A DNA stretch of 57,649 bases, taken from assembly GCF_004359215.1 (NCBI RefSeq), contig NC_090615.1, positions 8,314,962 through 8,372,610 of the forward strand. Reading direction: 5' to 3'. Under the pieces are notes generated by a model. It saw only the letters and a list, made by a program, of their open reading frames with translations, was not told the origin of the DNA and made no database searches. Both the position numbers and the translations under genes were made by a program. This stretch comes from Bremia lactucae. Lineage: Eukaryota > Oomycota > Peronosporomycetes > Peronosporales > Peronosporaceae. Below, piece by piece: positions 19,271 to 30,158 of this stretch (position 1 is the stretch's first letter; each line of letters opens with the position of its first letter).

Positions 19271-21300
19271 CTCGCAAGAACTCGCTCGCACAACGAGCAC
19301 AAGTTGGCATTATTGTCGGGAGGAGCGACGAAACTAAAGGCTATCGAGTCTTTTTGCAAAAGGATAACGTCGAGGTCGTCACGCAGCATGTGAAAAACAT
19401 TGCGACGCTCAGTGACGAGCAAAATGAACAGCTTCAGCGCGCACTCGAATACGAACATCAAGCCGGTACAGCTGTTTCCAGGAGTGCAGAATCGTCTGAA
19501 TTGTCGACGGCGTCACTAGCAGTCTCATCAAAGCAGAAGAAGAAAGGGAAATTAACTGTGGGTAGCGGACGATCGAAGAAGAAGTCATGGACCCGCTCGT
19601 CACACGGCACGCGTGGTGCGTCGAAGCGAGCTCAGGAAGTCGCGGCACAGGAGGAGCCAGCGAGTAATACGAGCATCGTAAACCATGTGTACGAGCGTGA
19701 TCCGAAGAACTACGGCGAAGCAATGCGAAGTCTTAAAAGCGAGGACTGGAAGAAGGCGATGTGTGAAGAATTGGAAGCGCTCGAGAACAACGACGTTTGG
19801 CATCTTATCAAGCGTCCGAGCAGCAGCAATGCACTCCACACGAAGTGGGTGTACAAGACAAAGATGACTACTGATGGGGGTGTCGAACGCCTTAAAGCGC
19901 GACTTGTGGCGTGCGGCAATGAGCAAGTGTTTGGAGTTGACTATGTCCTCACATTTGCTGCCGTGATGGACATGTCAACGGTGAAGATAATATTGGCTCT
20001 TGCAGCTACGTGGGGAGTCGTCGCAAAGCATGGCGACATCCCTAACGCCTACGTAAAGGCTGACAAAGAGGCTGATTTGGAGATACTTCTACAAGTACCA
20101 AGAGGAATGGACGTGAGCAGCGATACTATCAAGTCACTAGGGGCATCGAGCGTGAGTGAACTGGCTTTACAGCTTCGCAAGAGTTTGTACGGCCTTAAAC
20201 AGGCCGGGAGGCTCTGGAGCCAATTACTACATGCACGGCTTATTGACGTTGGTTTCCAGCAGTGCGTGTCGGAAATGTGTTTATACTGGAAGAAGGATGG
20301 GAGAGACCTCGTGATTGTCGGGGTCTACGTTGATGACTTGCTAGCTACTGGTACGGACGCGGCAGCAGTCGACCGTTTCTTCGCGAGTCTAGGCAGTCTG
20401 TCTATCAAGGACCTAGGAGCAGTCAACAAGTTCCTAGGAATGCGAGTGGAGACTGACAATGAAGGAGGATATATTATCGATCAAGAAGTTGCAATTAACG
20501 AAATCCTGAAAGATCATGGTCTCGAAGATGCAAACGCAACGCGGACTCCCATCGGTGCAGATTGTTACGAGGTCCCGACAACAGACAGCGCTCTGCTTGT
20601 TGATGCAGAAGGAGGAGCTCCAAGCATTCGAAGCTTCCAATCGCTCGTCGGTAGTCTTCTCTGGGTGTCGAGATGTACGCGGCCAGACATTGCATTTGCC
20701 GTCCACAAGGCGACGCGCCAGACGCACCAGCCGCGAGTCCATGATTACAAGCTCGCGAAACGCATCGCGAGGTAATTGAAGGGTACCTGCAGCTTCAAGC
20801 TACGGATAACACCGGCGACGAGCGCGCGCGAGACAGTGAACTTGGAGTCGTACTCAGACGCGGACTACGCTGCTGATAAGCTGGACCGAAAGTCGTTGAC
20901 GGGCGGGGTCATCTTCTTGAACGGCATGGCGGTGAGTTGGACGGCCAAGAAACAAGGCGGCGTCTCTCTATCCACCATGGAAGCCGAATTTGTTGCCGCT
21001 TCGGAGCAAACGCGCGAGTTACTTGGGATCCGAGAGATGCTGCGCGAAATTGGGATGCCACCTGGACTGCCGATGACGCTGTACATCGATAATCAAGCCG
21101 CTATCAAGCAGCTGGATGGCGAGGCGTCTTCCTTGAAAGCCAAGCACATCGATGTGCGGCTCAAGTTTGTGCGGGACTACTCACGACGCGATATACACAG
21201 GCACAGTACGTCAGGTCTGAAGCCCAGGTTGCTGACCTAATGACGAAGGCCCTGGATGCAGCCAAGCTTGCGTCGCTGTGCGAGTTGATGAGCCTAGGGT
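19250..21300 (+). pseudogene. Copia F reverse transcriptase and RNase H
   Basis: The linker (GSGRSKKKSWTRSSHG) is followed by RT: EDWKKAMCEELEAL, WVYKTKM, KARLVACGNEQ, SLYGLKQAGRLWSQLL and the catalytic GVYVDDLLATG at about 20318-20352. A TAA stop at 20773-20775 (KRIAR-stop-LKGT) interrupts the tether, where a Tyr codon is expected. RNase H follows with SYSDADYA, LSTMEAEFVA, DNQAAIKQL and KHIDVRLKFVRD. A small deletion near 21190 (cgcgatatac against cgcgagattatac in the copy at 23825) shifts the last 40 codons. Confidence 0.9.
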
Positions 21301-21357
21301 AGAGGCAGGACTCGAGGAAAAGAAGGGGATTATGGTGGTGCCGCAGTCGAGGAGGAG

Positions 21358-21557
21358 TGTTGAAGGAATATTTGCACATGGGCAAGGACGGCGAGATACG
21401 ACTGACGACACTGCCTGTCTTTTCTGACCGGTCAACCTAGGTGTTGCACTGCAACCAACCGATTGATTGGTGAGGAAGTTTACAAGTCTGAACCGTTTAC
21501 TGGTAGGCTAAAACGTAATAAGAGAATCCTTTTTACTATCGAGCATTAGTTTAAACA
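21358..21557 (+). mobile_element. Copia F 3' LTR with polypurine tract before it
   Basis: 200 bp, preceded without gap by the purine run cgaggaggag (21348-21357). Ends TTTAAACA, followed by the right copy of the AAACA duplication. Confidence 0.95.
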
Positions 21558-22100
21558 AAACATCCTTCATAACTATTATTAAACTTACGACTCTGCGCAT
21601 AATATGCCTCGCCGTGGTGGAGGTATTGTAAATGGATTATCGCGTCAAATCGTTAATTTCACGCAATTTTAGTGAGCATCGCCGTGAAATTCCTTCAATA
21701 CCAAACCAACAATGTCAAATGGGTGGAAGAGATTCACAATATGAAGGTTTATGCAAGCAAAAATTTCATTCACATTGAAAAATGGTGTATTGGATACCGC
21801 GTCTGACAATAAATAGCATGGCATTAAATCCCATCGCGAAGTAATTTACTCTCATCTTGATGATGCACTGTTTCCATATTTCGAAGTAAAGAAGTGAACA
21901 TCAATATCTCTGGTAAGACCTAAGAACATTCCGCATTTCTTAAAATTTTCGCTGCTAATTGAGGGTTTCATGTGCAGGTGAATTAATTTTAATTAAGGCT
22001 ACAAAACATTAGAGCTTTACCCTGTAGAAAACTTTTCGCGGTTTTCGAATGGGTGTATTACAAAATTGCCCCAGCACCACAACATTCAATTGCACAAACG
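21558..22100. other. Unrecognised sequence between Copia F and Gypsy fragment
   Basis: One + frame reads VKFLQYQTNNVKWVEEIHN and SKNFIHIEKWCIGYR around 21680-21805, which looks like the relic of a protein-coding region, but I cannot place it. Repeated exactly at 24196-24738 as part of the larger duplicated block. Confidence 0.35.
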
Positions 22101-22227
22101 ACTGTGGTGGATCTGAGCTCTGTGGTGCAAAATGCAAAGTGTGTATGGATGCAAGCCATGCAAGCGGCAGGGCAAGCTGCTGCCACTGCCGCCGCCGCTG
22201 TTAGCTGAGGAGTTTCACAACTGCTTT

Positions 22228-23155
22228 CTATGAAAGGTCGTACCGCTTGGCGAGCTCTTTCAGCTCGAAACTATAGCAGCTAGCTACTCGAGATGTCGCG
22301 CTAGGTACGATCCGCAACACATTTCTTCCCAATGAGCGACATCTCGGTTCGACACTCGCTTGTGCTAGTCTTGCTTTGCTTGGTACTTCACCGCTTCTGG
22401 TTTCTGCGCATTGTTGTTGAGATACTGCGCGACCAGGACTGGAACATCTGCTCGCATTGATGATAGCGGTTCCCACGATAACTCTTCTTCTTCTTCGAGT
22501 CCCACTCAGCTGACCCTTGAGCTTCAAAACATCTGCTGCTTTGTTGTATCGGGGATCGTCGATGCTGCGGTCGCCAAGCACGAGACCTTGGTTCACGACG
22601 TGCTCGCGCAGCTCGTCCGTCACGCCAAGATAGTTTCCACTGAATCGCTTCATTCGTGAGCCGGGAACGTTGTACAGAGAGCCAGTGAGGATGTTTTTGA
22701 TCAAGCAGCTGTGTTCTTTGATCTCCTCGACTGCAAATGGCCAATTCAGCGTACTGTCAGCTTCGACGCCGTCAATCGTGGATAAATGCGAGAGCATAAC
22801 ACGAACTCCCCGTCTTCAAAATTGGCAGGTCTGTGGCTCGATGCAGCTTGCTGCTTGCGCTGGCGGGTAGCAGATTTCTCGAATGCAACTAAGTGCATGT
22901 CGCGCAACTTTTAGCCTGCAGTTTGTCGATCTGCTGGGCAGCTGTTGCTGGGTTTAGAGTCATTAAAACGTCAGTATTGCTGTCACTGTTTACGACGACT
23001 GGGTCAATGACAGGTGGCACATCAAAACCTATAAACATCTCTGTTGGGCTTCGGCCGCCGAGGCTGTCGACGGGTGAATGGTGGATGCAGGCTTGTAGAG
23101 CAGGGAGAATGATGTCCCAGTTGCGCACGTCCAACTTCGCCTCGAGCAACATCAC
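22228..23155 (-). pseudogene. Gypsy-like integrase C-terminal fragment (copy 1)
   Basis: From 23155 downward: LDVRNWDIILPALQACIHHSP and GGRSPTEMFIGFDVPPVIDP, the end of a Gypsy integrase core; after a stop, STLNWPFAVEEIKEHSCLI and NILTGSLYNVPGSRMKRF, a beta-strand tail that in these elements contacts chromatin or DNA. The catalytic core upstream is missing. The element's downstream part is the sequence shared with 6600-6835. A second copy is at 24866-25793. Confidence 0.65.
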
Positions 23156-23219
23156 GAGCGACTTGTATTACATCGCGGTTTGCTCATTCCGCTCTTCCAT
23201 TCAATTATGGCGCGTAAAC

Positions 23220-23430
23220 AGGTGAGAGCCGGTGCTCCGTTCCAAGTGCTCGTAGAACATACTCAATTACTTGATTACGGAAATGCGTGCAGTGTTCTAT
23301 TGTTTTATCGCAGATGACGATGGGGAACAAGCTTCAAGCTACGATGAAGTATTAAAGAGTAAGAATAAGAAACAGTCGCTGGAAGCAATGAAGAGCGACA
23401 TGCAGTCACTCAACGAACACAGCACATGGG
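23220..23430 (+). pseudogene. Copia RT N-terminal fragment before gap (copy 1)
   Basis: FIADDDGEQASSYDEVLKSK and QSLEAMKSDMQSLNEH lead into ...TW at the N gap: the start of a Copia reverse transcriptase (EA.K..W..AM..E...L..N.TW). The other copy (25909 onward) continues into RT but differs at its last codons before the gap point (HSTW against HKTW). Confidence 0.7.
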
Positions 23431-23701
23431 NNNNNNNNNNNNNNNNNNNNNNNNNNNNNNNNNNNNNNNNNNNNNNNNNNNNNNNNNNNNNNNNNNNNNN
23501 NNNNNNNNNNNNNNNNNNNNNNNNNNNNNNTTGCTACCTAGCAGCTCGAACACATGTCGCCAAAAACCAGACGTAAAACGTGGATCCCGGTCCGATACTA
23601 TGGACTCGGGCATCCCGTGTAGTCGGTAAACATGATCCAGGAACAAGAGAGCTGCCTCCTTGCCTGTGATCGATGTCTTACATGGTGCTAAATGCACCAT
23701 N
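23431..23701. other. Assembly gap, misplaced contig end, single N
   Basis: 100 Ns at 23431-23530, then 170 bp (23531-23700) that match 51571-51740 with one mismatch seen, then one N. The 170 bp encode a Gypsy integrase piece on the minus strand (GMPESIVSDRDPRFTSG) and end at exactly the same base before Ns in both places. The junctions here should not be read as genomic. Confidence 0.9.
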
Positions 23702-26062
23702 GACTGCCGATGACGCTGTACATCGATAATCAAGCCGCTATCAAGCAGCTGGATGGCGAGGCGTCTTCCTTGAAAGCCAAGCACATCGATGTGCGGCTCA
23801 AGTTTGTGCGGGACTACTCACGACGCGAGATTATACAGGCGCAGTACGTCAGGTCTGAAGCCCAGGTTGCTGACCTAATGACGAAGGCCCTGGATGCAGC
23901 CAAGCTTGCGTCGCTGTGCGAGTTGATGAGCCTAGGGTAGAGGCAGGACTCGAGGAAAAGAAGGGGATTATGGTGGTGCCGCAGTCGAGGAGGAGTGTTG
24001 AAGGAATATTTGCACATGGGCAAGGACGGCGAGATACGACTGACGACACTGCCTGTCTTTTCTGACCGGTCAACCTAGGTGTTGCACTGCAACCAACCGA
24101 TTGATTGGTGAGGAAGTTTACAAGTCTGAACCGTTTACTGGTAGGCTAAAACGTAATAAGAGAATCCTTTTTACTATCGAGCATTAGTTTAAACAAAACA
24201 TCCTTCATAACTATTATTAAACTTACGACTCTGCGCATAATATGCCTCGCCGTGGTGGAGGTATTGTAAATGGATTATCGCGTCAAATCGTTAATTTCAC
24301 GCAATTTTAGTGAGCATCGCCGTGAAATTCCTTCAATACCAAACCAACAATGTCAAATGGGTGGAAGAGATTCACAATATGAAGGTTTATGCAAGCAAAA
24401 ATTTCATTCACATTGAAAAATGGTGTATTGGATACCGCGTCTGACAATAAATAGCATGGCATTAAATCCCATCGCGAAGTAATTTACTCTCATCTTGATG
24501 ATGCACTGTTTCCATATTTCGAAGTAAAGAAGTGAACATCAATATCTCTGGTAAGACCTAAGAACATTCCGCATTTCTTAAAATTTTCGCTGCTAATTGA
24601 GGGTTTCATGTGCAGGTGAATTAATTTTAATTAAGGCTACAAAACATTAGAGCTTTACCCTGTAGAAAACTTTTCGCGGTTTTCGAATGGGTGTATTACA
24701 AAATTGCCCCAGCACCACAACATTCAATTGCACAAACGACTGTGGTGGATCTGAGCTCTGTGGTGCAAAATGCAAAGTGTGTATGGATGCAAGCCATGCA
24801 AGCGGCAGGGCAAGCTGCTGCCACTGCCGCCGCCGCTGTTAGCTGAGGAGTTTCACAACTGCTTTCTATGAAAGGTCGTACCGCTTGGCGAGCTCTTTCA
24901 GCTCGAAACTATAGCAGCTAGCTACTCGAGATGTCGCGCTAGGTACGATCCGCAACACATTTCTTCCCAATGAGCGACATCTCGGTTCGACACTCGCTTG
25001 TGCTAGTCTTGCTTTGCTTGGTACTTCACCGCTTCTGGTTTCTGCGCATTGTTGTTGAGATACTGCGCGACCAGGACTGGAACATCTGCTCGCATTGATG
25101 ATAGCGGTTCCCACGATAACTCTTCTTCTTCTTCGAGTCCCACTCAGCTGACCCTTGAGCTTCAAAACATCTGCTGCTTTGTTGTATCGGGGATCGTCGA
25201 TGCTGCGGTCGCCAAGCACGAGACCTTGGTTCACGACGTGCTCGCGCAGCTCGTCCGTCACGCCAAGATAGTTTCCACTGAATCGCTTCATTCGTGAGCC
25301 GGGAACGTTGTACAGAGAGCCAGTGAGGATGTTTTTGATCAAGCAGCTGTGTTCTTTGATCTCCTCGACTGCAAATGGCCAATTCAGCGTACTGTCAGCT
25401 TCGACGCCGTCAATCGTGGATAAATGCGAGAGCATAACACGAACTCCCCGTCTTCAAAATTGGCAGGTCTGTGGCTCGATGCAGCTTGCTGCTTGCGCTG
25501 GCGGGTAGCAGATTTCTCGAATGCAACTAAGTGCATGTCGCGCAACTTTTAGCCTGCAGTTTGTCGATCTGCTGGGCAGCTGTTGCTGGGTTTAGAGTCA
25601 TTAAAACGTCAGTATTGCTGTCACTGTTTACGACGACTGGGTCAATGACAGGTGGCACATCAAAACCTATAAACATCTCTGTTGGGCTTCGGCCGCCGAG
25701 GCTGTCGACGGGTGAATGGTGGATGCAGGCTTGTAGAGCAGGGAGAATGATGTCCCAGTTGCGCACGTCCAACTTCGCCTCGAGCAACATCACGAGCGAC
25801 TTGTATTACATCGCGGTTTGCTCATTCCGCTCTTCCATTCAATTATGGCGCGTAAACAGGTGAGAGCCGGTGCTCCGTTCCAAGTGCTCGTAGAACATAC
25901 TCAATTACTTGATTACGGAAATGCGTGCAGTGTTCTATTGTTTTATCGCAGATGACGATGGGGAACAAGCTTCAAGCTACGATGAAGTATTAAAGAGTAA
26001 GAATAAGAAACAGTCGCTGGAAGCAATGAAGAGCGACATGCAGTCACTCAACGAACACAAAA
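23702..26062 (+). repeat. 2.36-kb duplicated block, copy 2
   Basis: Second copy of 21065-23425. Contains the intact end of Copia F RNase H (QYVRSEAQVADLMTKALDA, stop at about 23939), a Copia F 3' LTR at 23996-24195, the unknown spacer (24196-24738), and the Gypsy fragment (24866-25793, -). Here the right end continues without a gap into the Copia RT at 26063. Confidence 0.9.
24866..25793 (-). pseudogene. Gypsy-like integrase C-terminal fragment (copy 2)
   Basis: Same reading as 22228-23155, with the same stop between the two ORFs (25527-25793 and 24866-25435). No differences were noticed over the coding part. Confidence 0.65.
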
Positions 26063-27509
26063 CGTGGACGCTAGTGGACATGCCACCAAGCAAGAAGCTG
26101 TTGGCTGCAAGTGGGTATTCCGGATCAAGCGCGATCCAAGTGGAACTATTGTCAAGTTCAAGGCATAATTAGTTGCAAAAGGATTTAAGCAGCTACCTGG
26201 GATCGACTCCGTCGAGACTTTTGCGCCAGTGGCTCGGAAAGAGTCAATCAATACGGTGTTAGCTATTGCAGCAGCTGAAGACTCGGAGGCAGAAAATTTC
26301 GACGTTGATACCGCATGCTTGTATGAGAAGTTGATGAGGAGATCTACATGGACCAACCTGACGGTTTTGAATATCAACAAAATCCGATGAAGAAGTGTTT
26401 GCTGCAGAAAGTGCTGCATGGAACCAAGCAAGCGGCGCGGCAGTGGAACAGCAAACTAAATCAGCATCTGGAAAACCAAGGATTCAAAAGCACTTCAGCA
26501 GATCCGTGTGTGTTAATTCGAGTGTCAAGCGGCAAATACAGCATCATTGTAATCTACGTGGACGACCTAATGCTGTTCGGCACGACTGAGGAGCACATTA
26601 CGAACATTAAGTGTGCGCTTAAGCGAGAGTTCAGCATCAAAGAGCTTGGGAATCTCAAGTACTGCTTAGGAATCGAGATTCACCGCAAGCGCGATGAGCA
26701 TTTGATCAAGATGAACCAGAAGGCATACATCAGGCGACTCTCGAAAAAGTATGGAATCGAGAATTGCAAGGACGTGTACACACCAGCGGACAACAACTCG
26801 AAACTGGTGAAGATGCCTGAAGAGGGAGCGTTCGCACCGAAATTTCCGTATCGTGAGCTGGTGGGTGGCATTAATGTACATAGCGACGTGTACACGACCA
26901 GACATCGCGCATGCGGTTGGCGAAGTTGCAAGTATTGTGAGCGCTACTGGAAGTCACACTGGGTAGCAGCCAAGCGAATTATCAAGTACTTGAAGACGAC
27001 TAAAGATATTAGCATTGTGTTTAGTGGCGTTAACAAGGGAGATCTTATTGGATTCGCGGACGCAAACTGGGCAAGGCGACTTAGATACGCGGCGTTCAAC
27101 AAAAGGATACGTGTTCTTCCTAAACGGCGGCAAGATCTCATGGAATTCGAAGCGACAGCCAACCGTTGCAACCGCAAGCACGGAAGCAGAATACATGAGT
27201 CTATACAGCGCAACTCAAGAGGCAGTCTGGCTTCGAGATCTGATAAAGGACTTGGAGTACAATACTGATACGGCGACGACGATCTTTCAAGACAATCAAG
27301 GATGTATTGCGCTTGCCAAGAATCCTGTCTACCATTCGCGCACGAAGAACATCGAAATCAAGTTTCATTTCTTGCGTGAGAAGGTGGCGAGTGAGGTAAT
27401 TGCAGTGGAGTACAAGCCAACTGAAGAAATGATCGCGGACGGGTTAACCAAGGCTCTTCCAAGAGACAAGCACACCAAGTTTATCATGGGACTCGGCATG
27501 GCAGCATAA
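25909..27509 (+). pseudogene. Copia (family E) RT and RNase H
   Basis: After the N-terminal RT piece, frames give GTIVKFKA, LVAKGFKQLPGID, SVETFAPVARKESIN, VLHGTKQAARQWNSKLN and the catalytic VIYVDDLMLFG at about 26550-26583, then LGNLKYCLGIEI. RNase H follows with [12 protein letters not shown] text, [37 protein letters not shown] and [12 protein letters not shown], ending at 27509. Frameshifts occur near 26110-26170, 26335-26360, 26880-26900 and 27060-27090. The 5' half (gag, integrase) is absent here. The LTR after it is the same family as that of Copia E. Confidence 0.85.
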
Positions 27510-27540
27510 GGGCATCACTCCGGGTGCACATGAAGGAGAG

Positions 27541-27966
27541 TATTGAAGATTGATGTGTTCAGCGAAAGTGTTGCGCTTTATACATATGCGTGTATAGGGG
27601 ATCGTATAACAAGAATAATACGGATAATTTGAGTGTGGGATATATTGTGTGTTGTGGCTCAGTCGGGTAAGGCATGGCGGTGCATCCCGCAGGTCACCGG
27701 TTCGTTACCCGGCAACGACAAAAAGTAAAACCTTCAGGAACTGGTATTTGGGGTTCACTAGCACTGTACCGCCAGACAGTGACGTCCCCCATTTTATGGT
27801 AGTCCACAGATGTGGGAAAGGGGGCGCAGCGAACGATAGGAAAGAATTAACGGTAGGATAAAGTTGACGGTAAGATTGAGATAAACTCAAAAATATATCT
27901 TACTTTCCGGTTTGGAATCTCGACCGTAAGTCCATCTTCAAGCTCATAGCGTAACGTAATTCAACA
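27541..27966 (+). mobile_element. Copia E-family 3' LTR (426 bp)
   Basis: Preceded by the purine run gaaggagag. Begins TATTGAAG (from the TGTTGAAG start seen in Copia F) and ends TAATTCAACA. It matches the minus-strand LTR at 13097-13697 apart from the SINE in the latter. Confidence 0.85.
27650..27725 (+). other. tRNA-like segment in Copia LTR
   Basis: tgttgtggctcagtcgggta carries an A-box-like D arm and ggtcaccggttcgttacccg a B-box-like T arm, about 35 bases apart. It is followed by DNA without tRNA 3' features. The same segment in the other LTR copy at 13330-13402 shows that it belongs to the LTR family. Confidence 0.6.
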
Positions 27967-27989
27967 CAACTTTCTTCAAGAAGATTACA

Positions 27990-28500
27990 CTTCTCTTTAC
28001 TCTACTAGATCAGTAGGACTCTTCGTTCCTTCTGACCCCGATCGTTTCTAATGGTCCTACTCGCCGCGACGATTTCGCAACAGCGTCAGATCCGCGTGCT
28101 CCGCTATTCCCAGCGGTAGGTAGATCGTTTCGCAGAGTGTTTCTTGGTACTGGCGTCGGGCACTACATAATGCCTTGTCTTCTGGCAGCGATTGCGTCTT
28201 TGCAATCACTTGTGATTTGAAGAGCGGTGTTTCTCGCTCTCATCATAACAAAGGTCATTGGTTTGGACCTCCAAAATCTTGTTGTCTCGAAGGGCGATAA
28301 AACCCCGTGTGGGCAAAAGCCTGCTTCATGGTGAATATCTCATGTTTCGCTTAAGCGATCGCTTGATCTAGCGTCACTAATTTGAGGTGGAACAAGTGAG
28401 TCTTGACGGTATCGTCCGAAAAACCCTTATTCAACACATTTGTATACGTCTGCTTTTCAATGAACTTACGCACGATACAGCTTACAAGGTATCGCTTGTA
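27990..28500 (-). pseudogene. Decayed Gypsy gag-like sequence, antisense
   Basis: Minus-strand frames give LNKGFSDDTVKTHLFHLKL, VTLDQAIA, then MKQAFAHTGFYRPSRQQDFGG, which has the layout of the C-terminal capsid and basic linker of oomycete-type Gypsy gag (LxxGLxxxxVRTxLF...LEEAIxxA...YRPxR). Nucleotide similarity continues to 34190-34560 (-). It ends 12 bp before a family A LTR on the other strand. Confidence 0.5.
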
Positions 28501-28511
28501 TTCGACGTAAG

Positions 28512-29061
28512 TGTACCGGGCTAAAGTTGCACCATGTTAAACAATCCCCGTTAAGTTCACTTTGTGTACTAAGCGGATGGTCAATTACTTAAGTGAAGTA
28601 ATTAGACCCACCACTTGGGTGTGGTTCACATTGTGACCCACCGTTACGTATGTGATGCACATAGGTGCATTCACATTGAAGGAAATGACGCCTAGCGTCA
28701 TCCGTGATAACAGCTAGCGTCATCATGATACGAGACATTTAGGATAATATCCTCGCAATACATATCAGTGCATATCTACAGAGATGGCATTTATGATTGT
28801 GAAAAATAGGTTTATATTTAATACTATTAAATATAAATCATTCTGAAAACTACTTCCTAGATCTCAAGTGCGCACTTGGAGCAGGATTACTGCTCTTGTG
28901 ACGTCACTTAAACTAAGGCTTCTAGTTCGTTGGGTGAAATCGCTTAGGCGCCCACCAACTACCTCACTGTTCGTGAAATAAGACGGTTAAACGCTTCCTC
29001 ACTGTGCTCAGAAGGTCTGTGTTAAGTAGTGCGTGGCAGCTTTAAGTAGCGGCGGCCTATA
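28512..29061 (+). mobile_element. Gypsy A 5' LTR (+)
   Basis: Begins TGTACCGGGCTAAAGTTGC and ends CGGCCTATA, followed by two bases and the PBS. Gag lies downstream on the same strand, so this is a 5' LTR. It carries the paired GATGACGC hairpins at about 28684-28724. Confidence 0.9.
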
Positions 29062-29063
29062 CT

Positions 29064-29081
29064 TGGTGGCACTAGTAGTCC
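29064..29081 (+). promoter_or_regulatory. Gypsy A primer-binding site
   Basis: TGGTGGCACTAGTAGTCC, two bases after the LTR; the complement ends in CCA as a tRNA 3' end must. The copy at 47935-47952 (-) reads TGGTAGCACTAGTAGTCC. Confidence 0.8.
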
Positions 29082-29099
29082 TACCCACGACCCGTCCCT

Positions 29100-29600
29100 C
29101 AGAGCGTGTTAGTAAGAATGAGCGTTATAATCGATTAAGCTAATTTCTTTTACCTCTTCGAACATCATCGGGAGGTGGTAGAGCACTTGGTGCAGGGACT
29201 TGGTGGCCAGGCTCTTGGGCAGTCCTCCTGAGCAACAAGCTGCTCAGTTATAGCAGTTTTAGGCGTTCGTGCTTGGGCAGCGGACAGCGGATAGCTGCGT
29301 CTGAGGCACAGAGCAATGCTGTGGGGGAGTCTGTCACTCATTCTCAGGATGAGCTTAGGCGTGAGCAGGCTCGGAGTGAGGCTCTCAACGCGACTGTTGA
29401 GATGCTCTCCGCCAAGCCGCATCAGCCGAGGCCCATTCGGATGGACCCGCCTAAGTTCGATGGAACAGCAGCGCACACGATTGTACACTGGCTGTTAGCC
29501 GTGGAGCAGTGCGGTGTGGTGCAGCTCACCATATACGACACCCGGATGGTGTCGTACGTGCCCAGAGTGGGCTTACTTGGCGCTTATATCGGACGTTAAG
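29100..29600 (+). pseudogene. Gypsy A gag fragment (+)
   Basis: The ORF from 29273 reads SHSQDELRREQARSEALNA and PIRMDPPKFDGTAAHTIVHW, the same start of capsid as in the minus-strand copy at 47185-47610 (RVRMDPPKFGGTATHTIV). It ends at a stop at 29597; the capsid C-terminus, knuckle, protease and RT are missing before the integrase fragments at 29701. Confidence 0.75.
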
Positions 29601-30158
29601 GCGTTTCCTTTAGGGCAATCTTTGAGACAAAGATTCGCGCCATGTATCAGCCGCTGAACAACGAGGTCTTGCTTCAGGCGCGCTTCATTGGATCTAGTTT
29701 GTGCGCAGCCCGAGTCTTAGAGAGGGAGGGCCCCTCACTATGCTCGGTGCGAAAGCGGGACATAGTTTCGTCAATATTACGATGACCCAAGATTATATCA
29801 TCTCAACGACTGAAACTTGCCCTAGTGACCCTGCCAGTTTAGCAGTGGTTAATAAAACTACGCCTTATGACCGACCTCTTGGCGGTATCATAGGCGAGTT
29901 TGATGCTAAAAGCGTGAGCGTGACTCAACGCTTTGTGGATGAGCGATTAGCCATCACACGTAAAGTCCGTGACGCAATGGCAAGTGCACAGGACAAGCAA
30001 AAAGAATATGCGGACCGAAATGGTCGCAAAAATAATGAAAGGCACAAGTTAAGTCGTCAACGTTGGCAGCCATGAAGGCATACCACGTGACGATCTCATT
30101 GGCCTCCGAAATGAAGGAGAGCTACAGTCACCTCAGTAGACCAAAGATAACCCTTTCA

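Larger units (their letters stand above)
16576..21557 (+). mobile_element. Complete Copia element F with TSD
   Basis: LTRs at 16576-16777 and 21358-21557, both TGTTGAAG...TTTAAACA. They are flanked by the direct repeat AAACA at 16571-16575 and 21558-21562. Internal order is PBS, gag, protease, integrase, RT, RNase H, polypurine tract, as in Ty1/Copia. By eye the two LTRs differ at about eight positions plus a 2-bp indel in 200 bp, so the insertion is not recent, and the coding region has frameshifts and a stop. Confidence 0.95.
21065..23425 (+). repeat. 2.36-kb duplicated block, copy 1
   Basis: Near-identical to 23702-26062 at a constant offset of 2637-2638. It spans the Copia F RNase H end, 3' LTR, 21558-22100 and the minus-strand Gypsy pol fragment. 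The two copies are separated by a 100-N gap, a 170-bp piece from elsewhere, and a single N, so misassembly or unmerged haplotypes are more likely than a real tandem duplication. Confidence 0.9.

Noticed and set aside
21065..26062. A true segmental tandem duplication
   Set aside because: Breakpoints coincide with Ns and with a contig end found again at 51571-51740; an assembly or haplotype effect is more likely.
27650..27725. A functional tRNA gene
   Set aside because: A- and B-box-like parts exist, but acceptor and anticodon stems do not pair well and the block lies within a repeated LTR; called tRNA-like only.
29165..29488. Minus-strand ORF opposite Gypsy A gag
   Set aside because: Opposite strand of a gag segment that matches the copy at 47185-47610 in the + frame.
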